Shown here piece after piece: positions 1 through 6,033 of a stretch of 9,400 bases of DNA; the stretch's first letter is position 1, and every line of letters begins with the position of its first letter. Source of the stretch: Gammaproteobacteria bacterium (GTDB taxonomy: Bacteria; Pseudomonadota; Gammaproteobacteria; Pseudomonadales; Azotimanducaceae_A); NCBI GenBank assembly GCA_012960755.1, contig DUAT01000189.1, forward strand, positions 1-9,400, given 5' to 3'. The notes below the pieces were generated by a model. It had not been told where the DNA came from. It made no database searches and saw only the letters and a list, made by a program, of their open reading frames with translations. Position numbers and translations under genes: made by a program.

Positions 1-1
1 A

Positions 2-58
2 TTCAGACAACAGTTCGAGGAAATAACCGGTGACTCTCCCACCCCGACAGACGATTAA
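2..58 (+). CDS. Possible C-terminal tail of an upstream gene (partial)
   Basis: Frame 2 is open from the window edge to a TAA at 56-58 and would encode an 18-residue polar tail rich in Gln, Glu, Asp, Thr and Pro (FRQQFEEITGDSPTPTDD). Such a composition is common at protein C-termini, but the piece is too short to assign to a family. The other two frames give no better reading. No terminator is visible after it. It may be chance. Confidence 0.22.
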   Translation, partial: FRQQFEEITGDSPTPTDD

Positions 59-103
59 CAAGATTTACTCCGGCACTTTCCTCCGACCCCATTACTTTAC
101 TTT

Positions 104-130
104 GGAAAAATGTGGTTTATAGTTCTTATT
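104..130 (+). repeat. Direct repeat copy A, upstream of the DUF1330 gene
   Basis: A 27-bp segment beginning ggaaaaatgtggtttatag matches positions 658-684 on the same strand at 26 of 27 positions; the only difference is t/c at position 23 of the unit. Some weak similarity continues downstream (gaatt and gtct words with gaps), so the original duplication may have been longer. The two copies are 554 bp apart and enclose the DUF1330 gene. No known IS end or attachment site was recognised in it. Confidence 0.75.
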
Positions 131-191
131 CTCCGAATTAGTCTGTAAGGTTCAAGGTGGCTAACAAATAGGTAAAGAAAAAGGAGGCTAC

Positions 192-491
192 ATGGCTGCT
201 TATCTTCTAGGAAACTTAAAAGTCACTAATGCAGAAGGATTCGAGAAGTATCGAGACCTTGTAACTAAGACGATACGCGACCACGGAGGGGAGTACGTCC
301 TTGTCGATATGAACTCAGTTGCCGTTGAGGGTGATGCTGAGCATCTGTCAGTAGTATTGAAATTCCCAGATATGGAGGCGTTAAGAGGCTGGTATGACTC
401 GCCTGAATACCAAGAGATCCATCCGTTAAGGACGGATAACAGCGAGGGTAATATTACGTTCGCAACTACTGGAACAGCGAGAAATGATTAA
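192..491 (+). CDS. DUF1330 family protein
   Basis: A 99-residue protein of the DUF1330 family, small dimeric alpha/beta-barrel proteins of the ferredoxin-like (ABM-like) type with no firmly established reaction. The family pattern is clear: an N-terminal strand (AAYLLGNLKV), a helix with EKYRDLV near residues 19-25, HGGEYVLVD near 31-39, VEGD near 45-48, and the diagnostic stretch LKFPDMEALRGWYDSPEYQ near residues 56-74. The length is normal. The ATG at 192 is preceded by a strong aaggagg at about 181-187, which fixes the start. The gene stands alone between two copies of a 27-bp repeat. No clear sigma-70 promoter or terminator was seen. The family call is confident; the function is unknown. 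Confidence 0.9.
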   Translation: MAAYLLGNLKVTNAEGFEKYRDLVTKTIRDHGGEYVLVDMNSVAVEGDAEHLSVVLKFPDMEALRGWYDSPEYQEIHPLRTDNSEGNITFATTGTARND

Positions 492-564
492 ACGACAAAA
501 GACGAGGCATAGTATCAAGGTACGCATCTCGATCGTCCGCAATCGATCTACGCGTTCGATACTA

Positions 565-588
565 GCAGCGAAAGGGTGATTTCGCTGC
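565..588. repeat. Perfect 9-bp stem hairpin
   Basis: gcagcgaaa and tttcgctgc pair perfectly around a 6-base loop (gggtga). No T-run follows on either strand, so it is not an ordinary rho-independent terminator. It lies about 75 bases after the DUF1330 stop codon and might act as a 3' structure of that transcript. Confidence 0.5.
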
Positions 589-615
589 CATTCAATCCTA
601 AAACGCGCCTGAGTT

Positions 616-637
616 AACAGGTCAAAATCGACCTGTT
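616..637. repeat. Perfect 8-bp stem hairpin
   Basis: aacaggtc and gacctgtt pair perfectly around a 6-base loop (aaaatc), 28 bases after the previous hairpin and 21 bases before repeat copy B. No T-run follows. The two hairpins may be one structured unit. Confidence 0.45.
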
Positions 638-657
638 CGGCCTGGAAATCTTCGCAT

Positions 658-684
658 GGAAAAATGTGGTTTATAGTTCCTATT
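658..684 (+). repeat. Direct repeat copy B
   Basis: Second copy of the 27-bp repeat at 104-130, with one mismatch and in the same orientation. It falls at the end of the readable part of a minus-strand membrane-like fragment, where it would encode GTINHIFP. Copy A carries the same reading without any membrane context. Confidence 0.75.
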
Positions 685-968
685 AGAAAGAATTTAATTC
701 GTCTTGCATCCTTAATATGAAAAGATGGCAACACTAATTTAATAGTAAGCTGACATACCCCCCATAGCCCAAAACCGCCTAAAAACACTAATAGTAGCAG
801 CACGATATGATCAGGCTGCCGCCCTGTTACAACATTTCCTAGAGACACTGGACTCAAGATCAAACCAAGAATCCACAAAAAAATATCATTGTAAAACCAA
901 GGACAAATTCTATCAGTATTCCAATTTTTACCAGAGTTCTCATAGGCTGTTAACGCCTGGCTTAACGG
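658..968 (-). pseudogene. Possible fragment of a small membrane protein
   Basis: The minus strand is open from a TAG at 969-971 down through repeat copy B, and the frame stays open to 426. The first ~100 codons have a composition like a real protein: a polar start (SQALTAYENSGKNWNTDR), then hydrophobic stretches FLWILGLILSPVSLG, HIVLLLLVFLGGFGLWGV and KFFLIGTINHIF, compatible with two or three membrane spans. There is no ATG with a Shine-Dalgarno site and no recognised family. It could be a decayed gene or a chance AT-rich hydrophobic frame. Beyond repeat B the frame looks less convincing. Confidence 0.2.
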
Positions 969-1176
969 CTATCCTTCGCAAATATTCGTACGTGTTGATA
1001 CCATTAAGTTTCAGATGTTTCCAGATTAATGTTTGGTGATGTTGTTTTTCATCCAGAAACTCCACAAATGGCTCTGCCGGAAGCTTGATGTTGTCGCTTA
1101 TCTGTCTGCTGAGAATCTTGCCCTGCGGAAGCAGCTGATTATATTGAAGAGAAATCAGGCTCGGTAGGGATTGGAA
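940..1176 (-). pseudogene. Unrecognised C-terminal gene fragment
   Basis: An open minus-strand frame of 78 codons runs from a TAG at 1177-1179 to a TGA at 940-942. It contains no Met codon but reads like the C-terminal part of a globular protein: LLPQGKILSRQISDNI, then LPAEPFVEFLDEK, HHQTLIWKHLKLNGI and NTYEYLRRIAVK. The mix of amphipathic helices and charged residues argues against a chance frame. The end LKLNGI-YEYL-RI faintly recalls the C-terminus of IS66-type transposases, but the preceding part does not fit, so no family is assigned. It overlaps the neighbouring membrane-like fragment by 29 bases in another frame. Confidence 0.35.
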
Positions 1177-1282
1177 CTATTAAACGCATGTTTACCTATT
1201 TCTCACGGTCCGAATCAGTTTCCTCTGATAACAACTCAGTAAAGCACTGTTCTTTCCGGCGATGGTGGCACTGAGATATAAC

Positions 1283-1309
1283 CCGCTCTTGATATCGCTT
1301 CAAGAGCGG
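1283..1309 (-). terminator. Hairpin over the stop codon of the FkbM gene
   Basis: ccgctcttga (1283-1292) pairs perfectly with tcaagagcgg (1300-1309) around a 7-base loop. The TGA stop of the minus-strand FkbM gene lies inside the stem. The minus strand continues ggttatatctc, so there is no good U-tract. It may be a weak terminator or a 3' end protecting structure. Confidence 0.4.
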
Positions 1310-2118
1310 TTAACTATCGCCGGGGTCTTTCCTGTTCTTTCGTAGAGTACATGCCGATCACCCTTACTTCCAGAAAACTGATCTACTGGAATCTTCTGTC
1401 CATAAAAATCCAACACGAACGCGTCATAGCCATAGGACTGTAGGACTCTGGTGATTTCACTATATATACCCTCCCAATCTTGATAGTCGAACGAGGAGTA
1501 TTCGATTACCACTATACATCCAGCCCTTAGCACTTTTTTCATACCTAAAATGACCTGTAGTTCATTTCCATCAGTATCAATTTTGACCAGATCCGCTCTC
1601 TCGACCAGGCTATCAATCGAAACTAGATCCACATCCAGATCTCCAAATTCATCTATGTGTGGAGACGCGGAAGTTATTTTTACAGTACCTTCTTTATCCC
1701 CTGCCGCAGCATTAACGATATGCACATTAGAAAATTGGTTCTTTTTTGCGCCTTTTTGCAGGCACAATTGGTGTTCAGCATACGGCTCAATTGCGATAAC
1801 CGCTCCGTCACTCCCAACTAAAGATGCAGCTAACATTGTGTACGTCCCACGGTGGGCACCTACATCAACAAAAGTCATTCCATTCACCAAATATTGGGTC
1901 AAAAAGCTCGTAACATCCGGCTCCCATAATCCCCAAATCCTTATTATGTCTGCTGCGTGACTTAGATTCAGGTACAGAAAATAACCACCTTTCGTTTTAA
2001 CATAGTCATATCTCTGAGGCATAAAATGGCTTGAGAAAACAGCCGCTCGGTGCAGTCTTCGGTACTTTGCTGGAATAAGTTGCAGTATCTTTCCAATAAA
2101 TTGTACAAATTTTTGCAT
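1300..2118 (-). CDS. FkbM family methyltransferase
   Basis: A 272-residue SAM-dependent methyltransferase of the FkbM family. The SAM-binding glycine motif is FVDVGAHRGTYT at about 83-94, the acidic end of the next strand is AIEP at 109-112, and the family-typical VKIDTDGNE at 178-186 follows. The N-terminal ~75 residues form an extension with basic and aromatic residues (PAKYRRLHR) and no signal peptide. FkbM enzymes O-methylate macrolides, glycans or other sugars; beside flippase and glycosyltransferase sequences a role in methylating a surface polysaccharide is likely, but that is inference. The ATG at 2118 follows aggaaagga at a suitable distance on the minus strand. It is transcribed away from the plus-strand polysaccharide genes. 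Length and motifs look intact. Confidence 0.88.
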   Translation of the reverse strand: MQKFVQFIGKILQLIPAKYRRLHRAAVFSSHFMPQRYDYVKTKGGYFLYLNLSHAADIIRIWGLWEPDVTSFLTQYLVNGMTFVDVGAHRGTYTMLAASLVGSDGAVIAIEPYAEHQLCLQKGAKKNQFSNVHIVNAAAGDKEGTVKITSASPHIDEFGDLDVDLVSIDSLVERADLVKIDTDGNELQVILGMKKVLRAGCIVVIEYSSFDYQDWEGIYSEITRVLQSYGYDAFVLDFYGQKIPVDQFSGSKGDRHVLYERTGKTPAIVNRS

Positions 2119-2354
2119 GCTTCGTAATCCTTTCCTAAGTTACGACAGAGCCTGATGAAAAAAATGTCTTATCTGGTTGGTTTGCTGTCGCTACAGCGTC
2201 ACATGCGGAAAAAGCAGACATCTAAGAGGACAGTTAGCTTACGTCGACCCCAAAGGTCGACCTTACCCGAACGAGCCATTTGCGATACTCCCCTTTACGG
2301 TCGGATACTCTCAGCTCACTGGAGTATAAGTCGAATTAGCCACCCTTTCTTTTG
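2119..2354. other. Gap with a possible coding remnant
   Basis: This stretch holds the upstream region of the minus-strand methyltransferase gene. The plus-strand frame at about 2204-2329 reads coherently (GQLAYVDPKGRPYPNEP, then FAILPFTVGYSQLTG) before a TAA at 2327-2329, so it may be a worn piece of a gene, perhaps of the decayed glycosyltransferase that follows. A 7-bp palindrome with gtcgacc and ggtcgac arms lies at 2243-2261. A 66-codon ATG frame at 2155-2355 looks non-coding (Arg/Ser rich, no domain). No clear promoter was found. Confidence 0.3.
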
Positions 2355-2371
2355 AACGCCAATGTAACAGA

Positions 2372-2797
2372 ATTTCCTATCGTGCATCCAGGCCAAGATG
2401 TTTCAATAGCTTCCGTAACCCTGGGCAGCAGAAGAAATTGACACCATCCTATCGGGTCAGTTTACAGCAAAGAAAAAGATCAATTTCTCCACAGAAGTGA
2501 TTTTGGGAAATTCATGGACAGCACCCGGGTATCAAGATACTGTTGATTGGAGACTGACTTGACAGAGCCGATATGGTTGAAACACTATCCGCCAACAACG
2601 TTGATTTTCACTACGCCGGGTTTGTCGCACAAGACGAACTCCCGGTATGTTATGGCAATGCAAAACTATTGTTTTTCTCTGCACTAAATGATCCATGGAG
2701 TGTGGTCGCCAACGAGGCGTGCGAATCGGCTCGAAGCTATGCCAACACATCTAACGGTTTCATCTATTCGGTACAATCAGTTGAATCGTCGCCATGA
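2372..2797 (+). pseudogene. Decayed group 1 (GT4-like) glycosyltransferase
   Basis: Three consecutive pieces match the order of a group 1 glycosyltransferase C-terminal half but lie in different frames. The first, around 2379, reads PIVHPGQDVSIAS, like the segment before the nucleotide-sugar domain. The second, around 2434-2505, reads ILSGQFTAKKKINFSTEVI, like the usual GQF-ARKNIDFLLE strand and helix. The third, from about 2516, reads HPGIKILLIGD, then a TGA at 2555-2557 where a Gly codon (GGA) is expected, then LDRADMVETL, VDFHYAGFV and LFFSALNDPWSVVANEACES. This last part holds the donor-binding E-x7-E-like region (about DPWSVVANEACE), after which the expected GxPVI motif is missing. Frameshifts plus an in-frame stop make it a pseudogene. 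It lies just upstream of the flippase, consistent with a polysaccharide operon. Confidence 0.72.
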
Positions 2798-2840
2798 CTA
2801 CTCAAGTGTGCGGTGAACAATTGGCCTGGTTTCTGTCGTA

Positions 2841-4130
2841 TTGAAACCGAGTCTAACCAATTCTGCGTACCTGCAACTTGCGGTATCGAACATCAACCGG
2901 GTGCAGGGTCTCGCGATTACCGCATTGGTCTATCGCTTGTACGATTTGGCAACAATTGGACACTACTTCTTCGTCTTGAGTATCTATGGGGTACTCATAT
3001 CTGCTCAACAGTTTGGCTCGTCCAGAACCGTGGTCAAGTACCATATTGAAAACGATTCGACAGGTACCACACGGATTCTGAAAACGAGGCTGCTGCTATC
3101 GATCGCCGCCATGACAATATTCATGATCGCGACATTTTCTGACAAAAACCCGCTGAGTCTTGCTGAAATGTTGTTGTTGGCACTGTGTTTACCGATGTCA
3201 GCGCTTATCTTTGATTTCGCCTTAATGTCTGCACACCGATTTAAAGCACTCGGTATCATCCACGCAGTTGCGCAGTTATCCCTGCTGATAATCCTGACAC
3301 TAGCCTACGTCAACAGTATATTTGGCAGCACTTTGACTGGCACTTTTATTGGCAGTGAGGAGGGAGCGCCGACCATTGTGTTACACCAGCTAATCCCTAC
3401 CATCGTGTTGTTTTTCGCCATCGGTATTTATGTGCAGCGGACTGACCCCGGTCGCCTGGATCCGCTAAACACCTTAAAAGCACTGGCTCACTCGCAAGCC
3501 GTTAATCTACAGTATTTTGTGGACAATCGACTGTTGATCTTCACGGCACTGTTCCTTGCTGCAGTCAGTTTCGTTGACTATCTGGTGGGATATATTTATC
3601 TGGACGCCGAAGGCCTTGGCATATGGGCCGGGTTATTGCGCCTCGCATCCTTTGCTTATGGTTTGATGGTGGCTTTGAACACTGTCTTTTTCGCCTACGG
3701 ACAAAAAGAAAAAGGGTCCACGAGCAAGACAAAAAAGAGAATCCTCAGAACCGTAAACCTGGCAACCATCGTGTTCCTGTTAGTTATTGCCTACCCCTAC
3801 CTGCGTTGGGTGATGAACCTGAACGACCCCATGTCATTTGGCCCGGCGGTAGTTTTGATTATTATGGGTGTTGCCGTGATGCCTGTGTTTTTCCTGGCCT
3901 TGAGTACCATAGAAGAAAACAATCAACAGGTTAACTTCTGGAGGCTGATCAGATACATCACTACCAGCTTGATCATCTATTGCATCTGCCTAATATTACT
4001 GATGACAACGCCCATGATACTAACGGATCCTCAAACCAACTTAACCTGGGCTTGCCTCATGTTCCTCGTAAAATGGCTGCTGATATCAATTTCACTCTGG
4101 ATGTTTAATGCAAAATCCAGGGTTATCTGA
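2841..4130 (+). CDS. Oligosaccharide flippase, Wzx/MATE-like membrane protein
   Basis: A 429-residue, very hydrophobic protein with about 11-12 predicted membrane spans, for example near residues 24-56, 83-98, 108-130, 138-160, 178-197, 230-252, 262-285, 303-320, 334-354, 371-390 and 403-421. The N-terminal pattern (SNINRVQGLAITALVYRL, then IGHYFFVLSIYG) is that of polysaccharide exporters of the Wzx/RfbX type in the MOP superfamily, which move lipid-linked oligosaccharide units across the inner membrane. The length suits the family. The start is uncertain: the frame opens after a TGA at 2814-2816, no ATG is available near the expected N-terminus, and TTG at 2841 is the best candidate with no clear Shine-Dalgarno site. 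The gene may be expressed by coupling to the dead glycosyltransferase upstream, or may itself be losing expression. Confidence 0.75.
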   Translation: MKPSLTNSAYLQLAVSNINRVQGLAITALVYRLYDLATIGHYFFVLSIYGVLISAQQFGSSRTVVKYHIENDSTGTTRILKTRLLLSIAAMTIFMIATFSDKNPLSLAEMLLLALCLPMSALIFDFALMSAHRFKALGIIHAVAQLSLLIILTLAYVNSIFGSTLTGTFIGSEEGAPTIVLHQLIPTIVLFFAIGIYVQRTDPGRLDPLNTLKALAHSQAVNLQYFVDNRLLIFTALFLAAVSFVDYLVGYIYLDAEGLGIWAGLLRLASFAYGLMVALNTVFFAYGQKEKGSTSKTKKRILRTVNLATIVFLLVIAYPYLRWVMNLNDPMSFGPAVVLIIMGVAVMPVFFLALSTIEENNQQVNFWRLIRYITTSLIIYCICLILLMTTPMILTDPQTNLTWACLMFLVKWLLISISLWMFNAKSRVI

Positions 4131-4225
4131 AGGACTGTTTTTTTCGCTATCTAATTGCATAGTGATCTTTTCAATCTCCAATGGTTCTGTCCTTTAGCTC
4201 GAGCGGTTTGCTCTTCCACGGCCCT
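4131..4225. other. Short non-coding gap after the flippase
   Basis: A run of seven T at about 4138-4144 follows the flippase stop by a few bases, but the sequence before it has no convincing stem, so a terminator is not called. Nothing else is recognised up to the inverted repeat at 4226. Confidence 0.3.
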
Positions 4226-4238
4226 GTATGGTCAAAAA
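4226..4238 (+). repeat. Inverted repeat, left arm, bounding a transposase remnant
   Basis: gtatggtcaaaaa here is repeated exactly, inverted, at 4507-4519. The four bases before it (ccct against cccc on the other strand) extend the match to 16 of 17. The arms enclose 268 bases holding the transposase remnant. The right arm lies just before the presumed transposase start; the left arm cuts its reading frame shortly after FDG. Confidence 0.7.
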
Positions 4239-4240
4239 GC

Positions 4241-4506
4241 TCATGCGGCATACCCATCAAACTTACGTGCAATTAGCTTTCGATACCAACCAAGAATGGT
4301 TTCGGGTTTCGCAGCACTGGCCACATCTTCGAGCGCTTTACGGCCAAATTGATGACCGATTTCTGCCAGGGTGATTCTCTGCGGATCAGTGAGCAACAAT
4401 GGCGTTTTGAGTTGAGTCTTGAGAATCCGATTTTCGGCGGAAAGAACAACCAAGCAACCAAGTGACCCGAATCATAGCAGTACAACGCCATATCTACGCG
4501 AGGCAT
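4241..4506 (-). pseudogene. N-terminal remnant of an integrase-core (IS481/IS3-like) transposase
   Basis: On the minus strand, MPRVDMALYCYDSG from 4506 resembles the N-terminus of a group of integrase-core transposases. The text then shifts frame, and SAENRILKTQL (about 4440) continues the same protein: LTDPQRITLAEIGHQFGRKALEDVA, then KPETILGWYRKLIARKFDG. This is the helix-turn-helix DNA-binding part that precedes the catalytic domain. The frame ends in YAA and a stop at 4241, and no catalytic DDE domain follows. One frameshift near 4450-4475 and the 3' truncation make it non-functional. It belongs to a different group from the intact IS at 7382-8579. Confidence 0.75.
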
Positions 4507-4519
4507 TTTTTGACCATAC
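4507..4519 (-). repeat. Inverted repeat, right arm
   Basis: tttttgaccatac is the exact inverse of 4226-4238. On the minus strand it lies directly upstream of the presumed transposase start codon, so the left arm is probably a displaced inverted copy of the transposase leader rather than a true IS end. Confidence 0.7.
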
Positions 4520-4561
4520 GGGGTTGGTGATGCGTCAGGTTAGACACTCATCAAACATCTG

Positions 4562-4670
4562 AAATTTACGACACACACTTTACCGAGCCCAAAATTCCGT
4601 AAGAGATTTACGATAAAACTCGTGCAAAATCTCTTCACAATGCGAGCCTGTAATAGTGTGTGTCGGATTT
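4562..4670. repeat. Nested palindromic element, possible MITE or paired IS ends
   Basis: An 11-bp perfect inverted repeat, cgacacacact (4569-4579) and agtgtgtgtcg (4655-4665), bounds about 75 bases; outside it aaattta and gattt continue the symmetry imperfectly. Inside is a second perfect stem, aagagattt (4601-4609) with aaatctctt (4627-4635). Two nested inverted repeats with no coding content resemble a small non-autonomous element. Alternatively the arms are two ends of the same IS facing each other, the left one belonging to the broken transposase at 4241-4506. The right arm lies about 15 bases before the Rhs sequence begins. Confidence 0.5.
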
Positions 4671-5264
4671 ACTTTGTTAGCATTGTATTTTGTTCACAAC
4701 GATCACTTGGGAACACCCAACAAGCTGACAAATGATCAACAAAGCGTTGTTTGGACGATGGAACAGACACCGTTTGGAGATGTCACCATCGGTACCGAAG
4801 GGATCCAGATGCCGATGAGGTTTCCTGGGCAATATGCGGATGCTGAAAGTGGATTGAGTTATAACTATTTTCGGGACTATGACCCCAGTCTTGGACGATT
4901 TATTCAAAGCGATCCAATCGGCGTCCTACGTGACTACAGTGATCCACAATTTCGAATTGGCATCAGCATGGACATTCTTGAAGAAAGTGGTTCGGCCGGG
5001 GAATGGTTGAATCATGCTTATGGTTACGTGGGACAAAATCCGTTATTCTGGAACGATCCCTACGGGCTTGCCAAGTCAGGTCAAACAACAAATCTTGGTG
5101 GTGGTATAACTGTTAGAATTGACAACCCACACGTTCCGGATCAGCAGCAACACGCACATGTAAAAACGCCGAAAGGTAAAGCTGTTGTGAACAAGGACGG
5201 CACCCGAAGCCATAAAGGTAAGGGAAAGATTAGAAATTTAACGAATAAAGCCAAAGTGTTTTAA
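4656..5264 (+). CDS. Rhs-family C-terminal fragment with a small His-rich toxin-like tip
   Basis: The frame gives 202 codons from a GTG inside the palindromic element; true Rhs sequence starts at about codon 10. From there it has the RHS core end: YFVHNDHLGTP (11-21), RFPGQYADAESGLSYNYFRDYDPSLGRFIQSDPIG (55-89) and YGYVGQNPLFWNDPYGL (122-138). The hundreds of residues of YD-repeat shell normally upstream are missing, so the gene is 5'-truncated. After DPYGL a 64-residue tip follows, with PH-(V)-x6-H-x-H (H159, H166, H168), VVNKDGT and SHKGKGKI. Variable tips in this position are usually polymorphic toxins; the His pattern would suit a nuclease, but this is inference. Lacking the shell and any export signal, it is probably an orphan tip. 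No Shine-Dalgarno site precedes the GTG. Confidence 0.8.
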   Translation: MCVGFTLLALYFVHNDHLGTPNKLTNDQQSVVWTMEQTPFGDVTIGTEGIQMPMRFPGQYADAESGLSYNYFRDYDPSLGRFIQSDPIGVLRDYSDPQFRIGISMDILEESGSAGEWLNHAYGYVGQNPLFWNDPYGLAKSGQTTNLGGGITVRIDNPHVPDQQQHAHVKTPKGKAVVNKDGTRSHKGKGKIRNLTNKAKVF

Positions 5265-5374
5265 AGGGGAAAGGATTCAAAATTCCGGAATTTCCACTGC
5301 TATTAAACCCCTGCTTGATTGATCCATTTATGCCCGGTTGTCAGAATGACCCAAATCAATGCCCCGATACTTAG

Positions 5375-5617
5375 ATGGAAAAATTGAAAATCATGAAGTG
5401 CTTCGGATATACAACCAGTGACAAAGAAAATTTATCAGAACTTACTGAAGTCACCTTCCAATCTACGCCAGAATACCTTATACGCATGGCAGCATTTTTT
5501 ACTAAATGTGCAAACGATATGGAAAATGACCCTGATTGGGAACATGAACACTTGCGCGATCATTCCCAAAACAACGATGATGAACTAGATGTTATTGTCT
5601 TCAAAGACGAATGCTAA
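5375..5617 (+). CDS. Probable immunity protein for the Rhs tip (Imm32-like)
   Basis: An 80-residue acidic protein following the Rhs tip by 110 bases on the same strand, the usual place for an immunity gene. It has an N-terminal strand (MKCFGYTT), a strand with a helix start (ELTEVTFQSTPEYLIRMAAFFTKCANDME, about 22-50), then WEHEHLRDH (55-63) and a C-terminal DVIVFKD strand. The helix FF-KCA-DME and the EHEHL segment resemble small immunity proteins of the Imm32 type as I recall them; this is not certain. An in-frame TAG directly precedes the ATG at 5375. ATG at 5393 is an alternative start, with ggaaaa 11 bases upstream, and would give a protein beginning MKCFGY. Its function as antitoxin is inferred from position, size and charge. 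Confidence 0.6.
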   Translation: MEKLKIMKCFGYTTSDKENLSELTEVTFQSTPEYLIRMAAFFTKCANDMENDPDWEHEHLRDHSQNNDDELDVIVFKDEC

Positions 5618-5710
5618 TCTGATTCCGCTGGCTTGCATGCGGTGGGGTTGATCACTTAGGCGATTTAAAGGTCGGGCAGAGATGATTTGGCTTGTTTATC
5701 CAGGCGTGTT
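5618..5710. other. Gap after the immunity gene
   Basis: No gene is seen. On the minus strand this is the sequence just beyond the transposase stop codon of an IS91-type element, so the element's ori-proximal end may lie here. No terminal sequence could be recognised with confidence. Confidence 0.3.
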
Positions 5711-5844
5711 TTAGGATCGGATAGCTGTCGCACGTTTAATTGGTGGTGGTTGCGACCTGGGCGGCCCCCTTATGTGATCGAGAATCTTTTGGATTATGTC
5801 TGGGTCAGTGATGTCGGCGATGACACGCATAGTTCCGCCACACA
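5711..5844 (-). pseudogene. IS91-family transposase, last 43 codons only
   Basis: The minus strand reads CGGTMRVIADITDPDIIQKI, then LDHIRGPPRSQPPPIK and a TAA at 5711-5713. This is the typical end of IS91/IS801-type Y2 rolling-circle transposases, in which a C-x2-CGG zinc-knuckle-like motif is followed by RVIA-I-DP-I--ILDH. The catalytic tyrosines and all upstream sequence are missing: similarity stops at 5844, where unrelated sequence begins. The same tail occurs inverted at the right edge of the window. Confidence 0.82.
5768..5844 (-). repeat. 77-bp perfect inverted repeat, left copy
   Basis: This segment, read on the minus strand, equals 9324-9400 base for base over 77 positions. The right copy is cut by the window edge, so the repeat is probably longer. 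Both copies encode the end of an IS91-type transposase. Confidence 0.9.
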
Positions 5845-5953
5845 TATTTGAAAAATAACAATTCGCACTGGACACGCTCTAAAACCCCTGTTATTTGCCG
5901 CTGCCCTGAGAAGTTCGATCAACCGATTTGGCGGAAGAATCACTGTTGCAGCC

Positions 5954-5978
5954 CAAAAATAGAAGGCGAGATCCCGCC
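5954..5978 (-). terminator. Probable rho-independent terminator of the ion-channel gene
   Basis: On the minus strand GGCGG-GATC-TCGCC forms a short GC-rich stem (5965-5978, one G-U pair) followed by TTCTATTTTT, about 55 bases after the stop codon of the channel gene. The stem is short, so the call is moderate. Confidence 0.42.
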
Positions 5979-6033
5979 ATTTCGTATCCTGACCAGAACA
6001 GCATGGTCCGGTTGGATCGGCAATTTCAGACGC

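Noticed and set aside
426..657. Continuation of the minus-strand membrane-like frame into the DUF1330 3' end
   Set aside because: The sequence after repeat copy B changes character and overlaps the DUF1330 gene; it is more likely chance.
930..975. Possible integron attC-like site (gttaac and gcctggcttaac words)
   Set aside because: No paired core sites with the right spacing and no second site or integrase; the symmetry is only local.
1550..1960. 136-codon plus-strand open frame
   Set aside because: It lies fully within the minus-strand FkbM gene, whose motifs are clear; the Ser/Thr-rich translation has no domain.
4677..4907. Minus-strand frame inside the Rhs fragment
   Set aside because: Antisense to unmistakable RHS core sequence.
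5280..5293. 14-bp perfect palindrome aaattccggaattt between the Rhs tip and the immunity gene
   Set aside because: Too short and isolated to call an operator or terminator; no T-run follows and no second copy was found.
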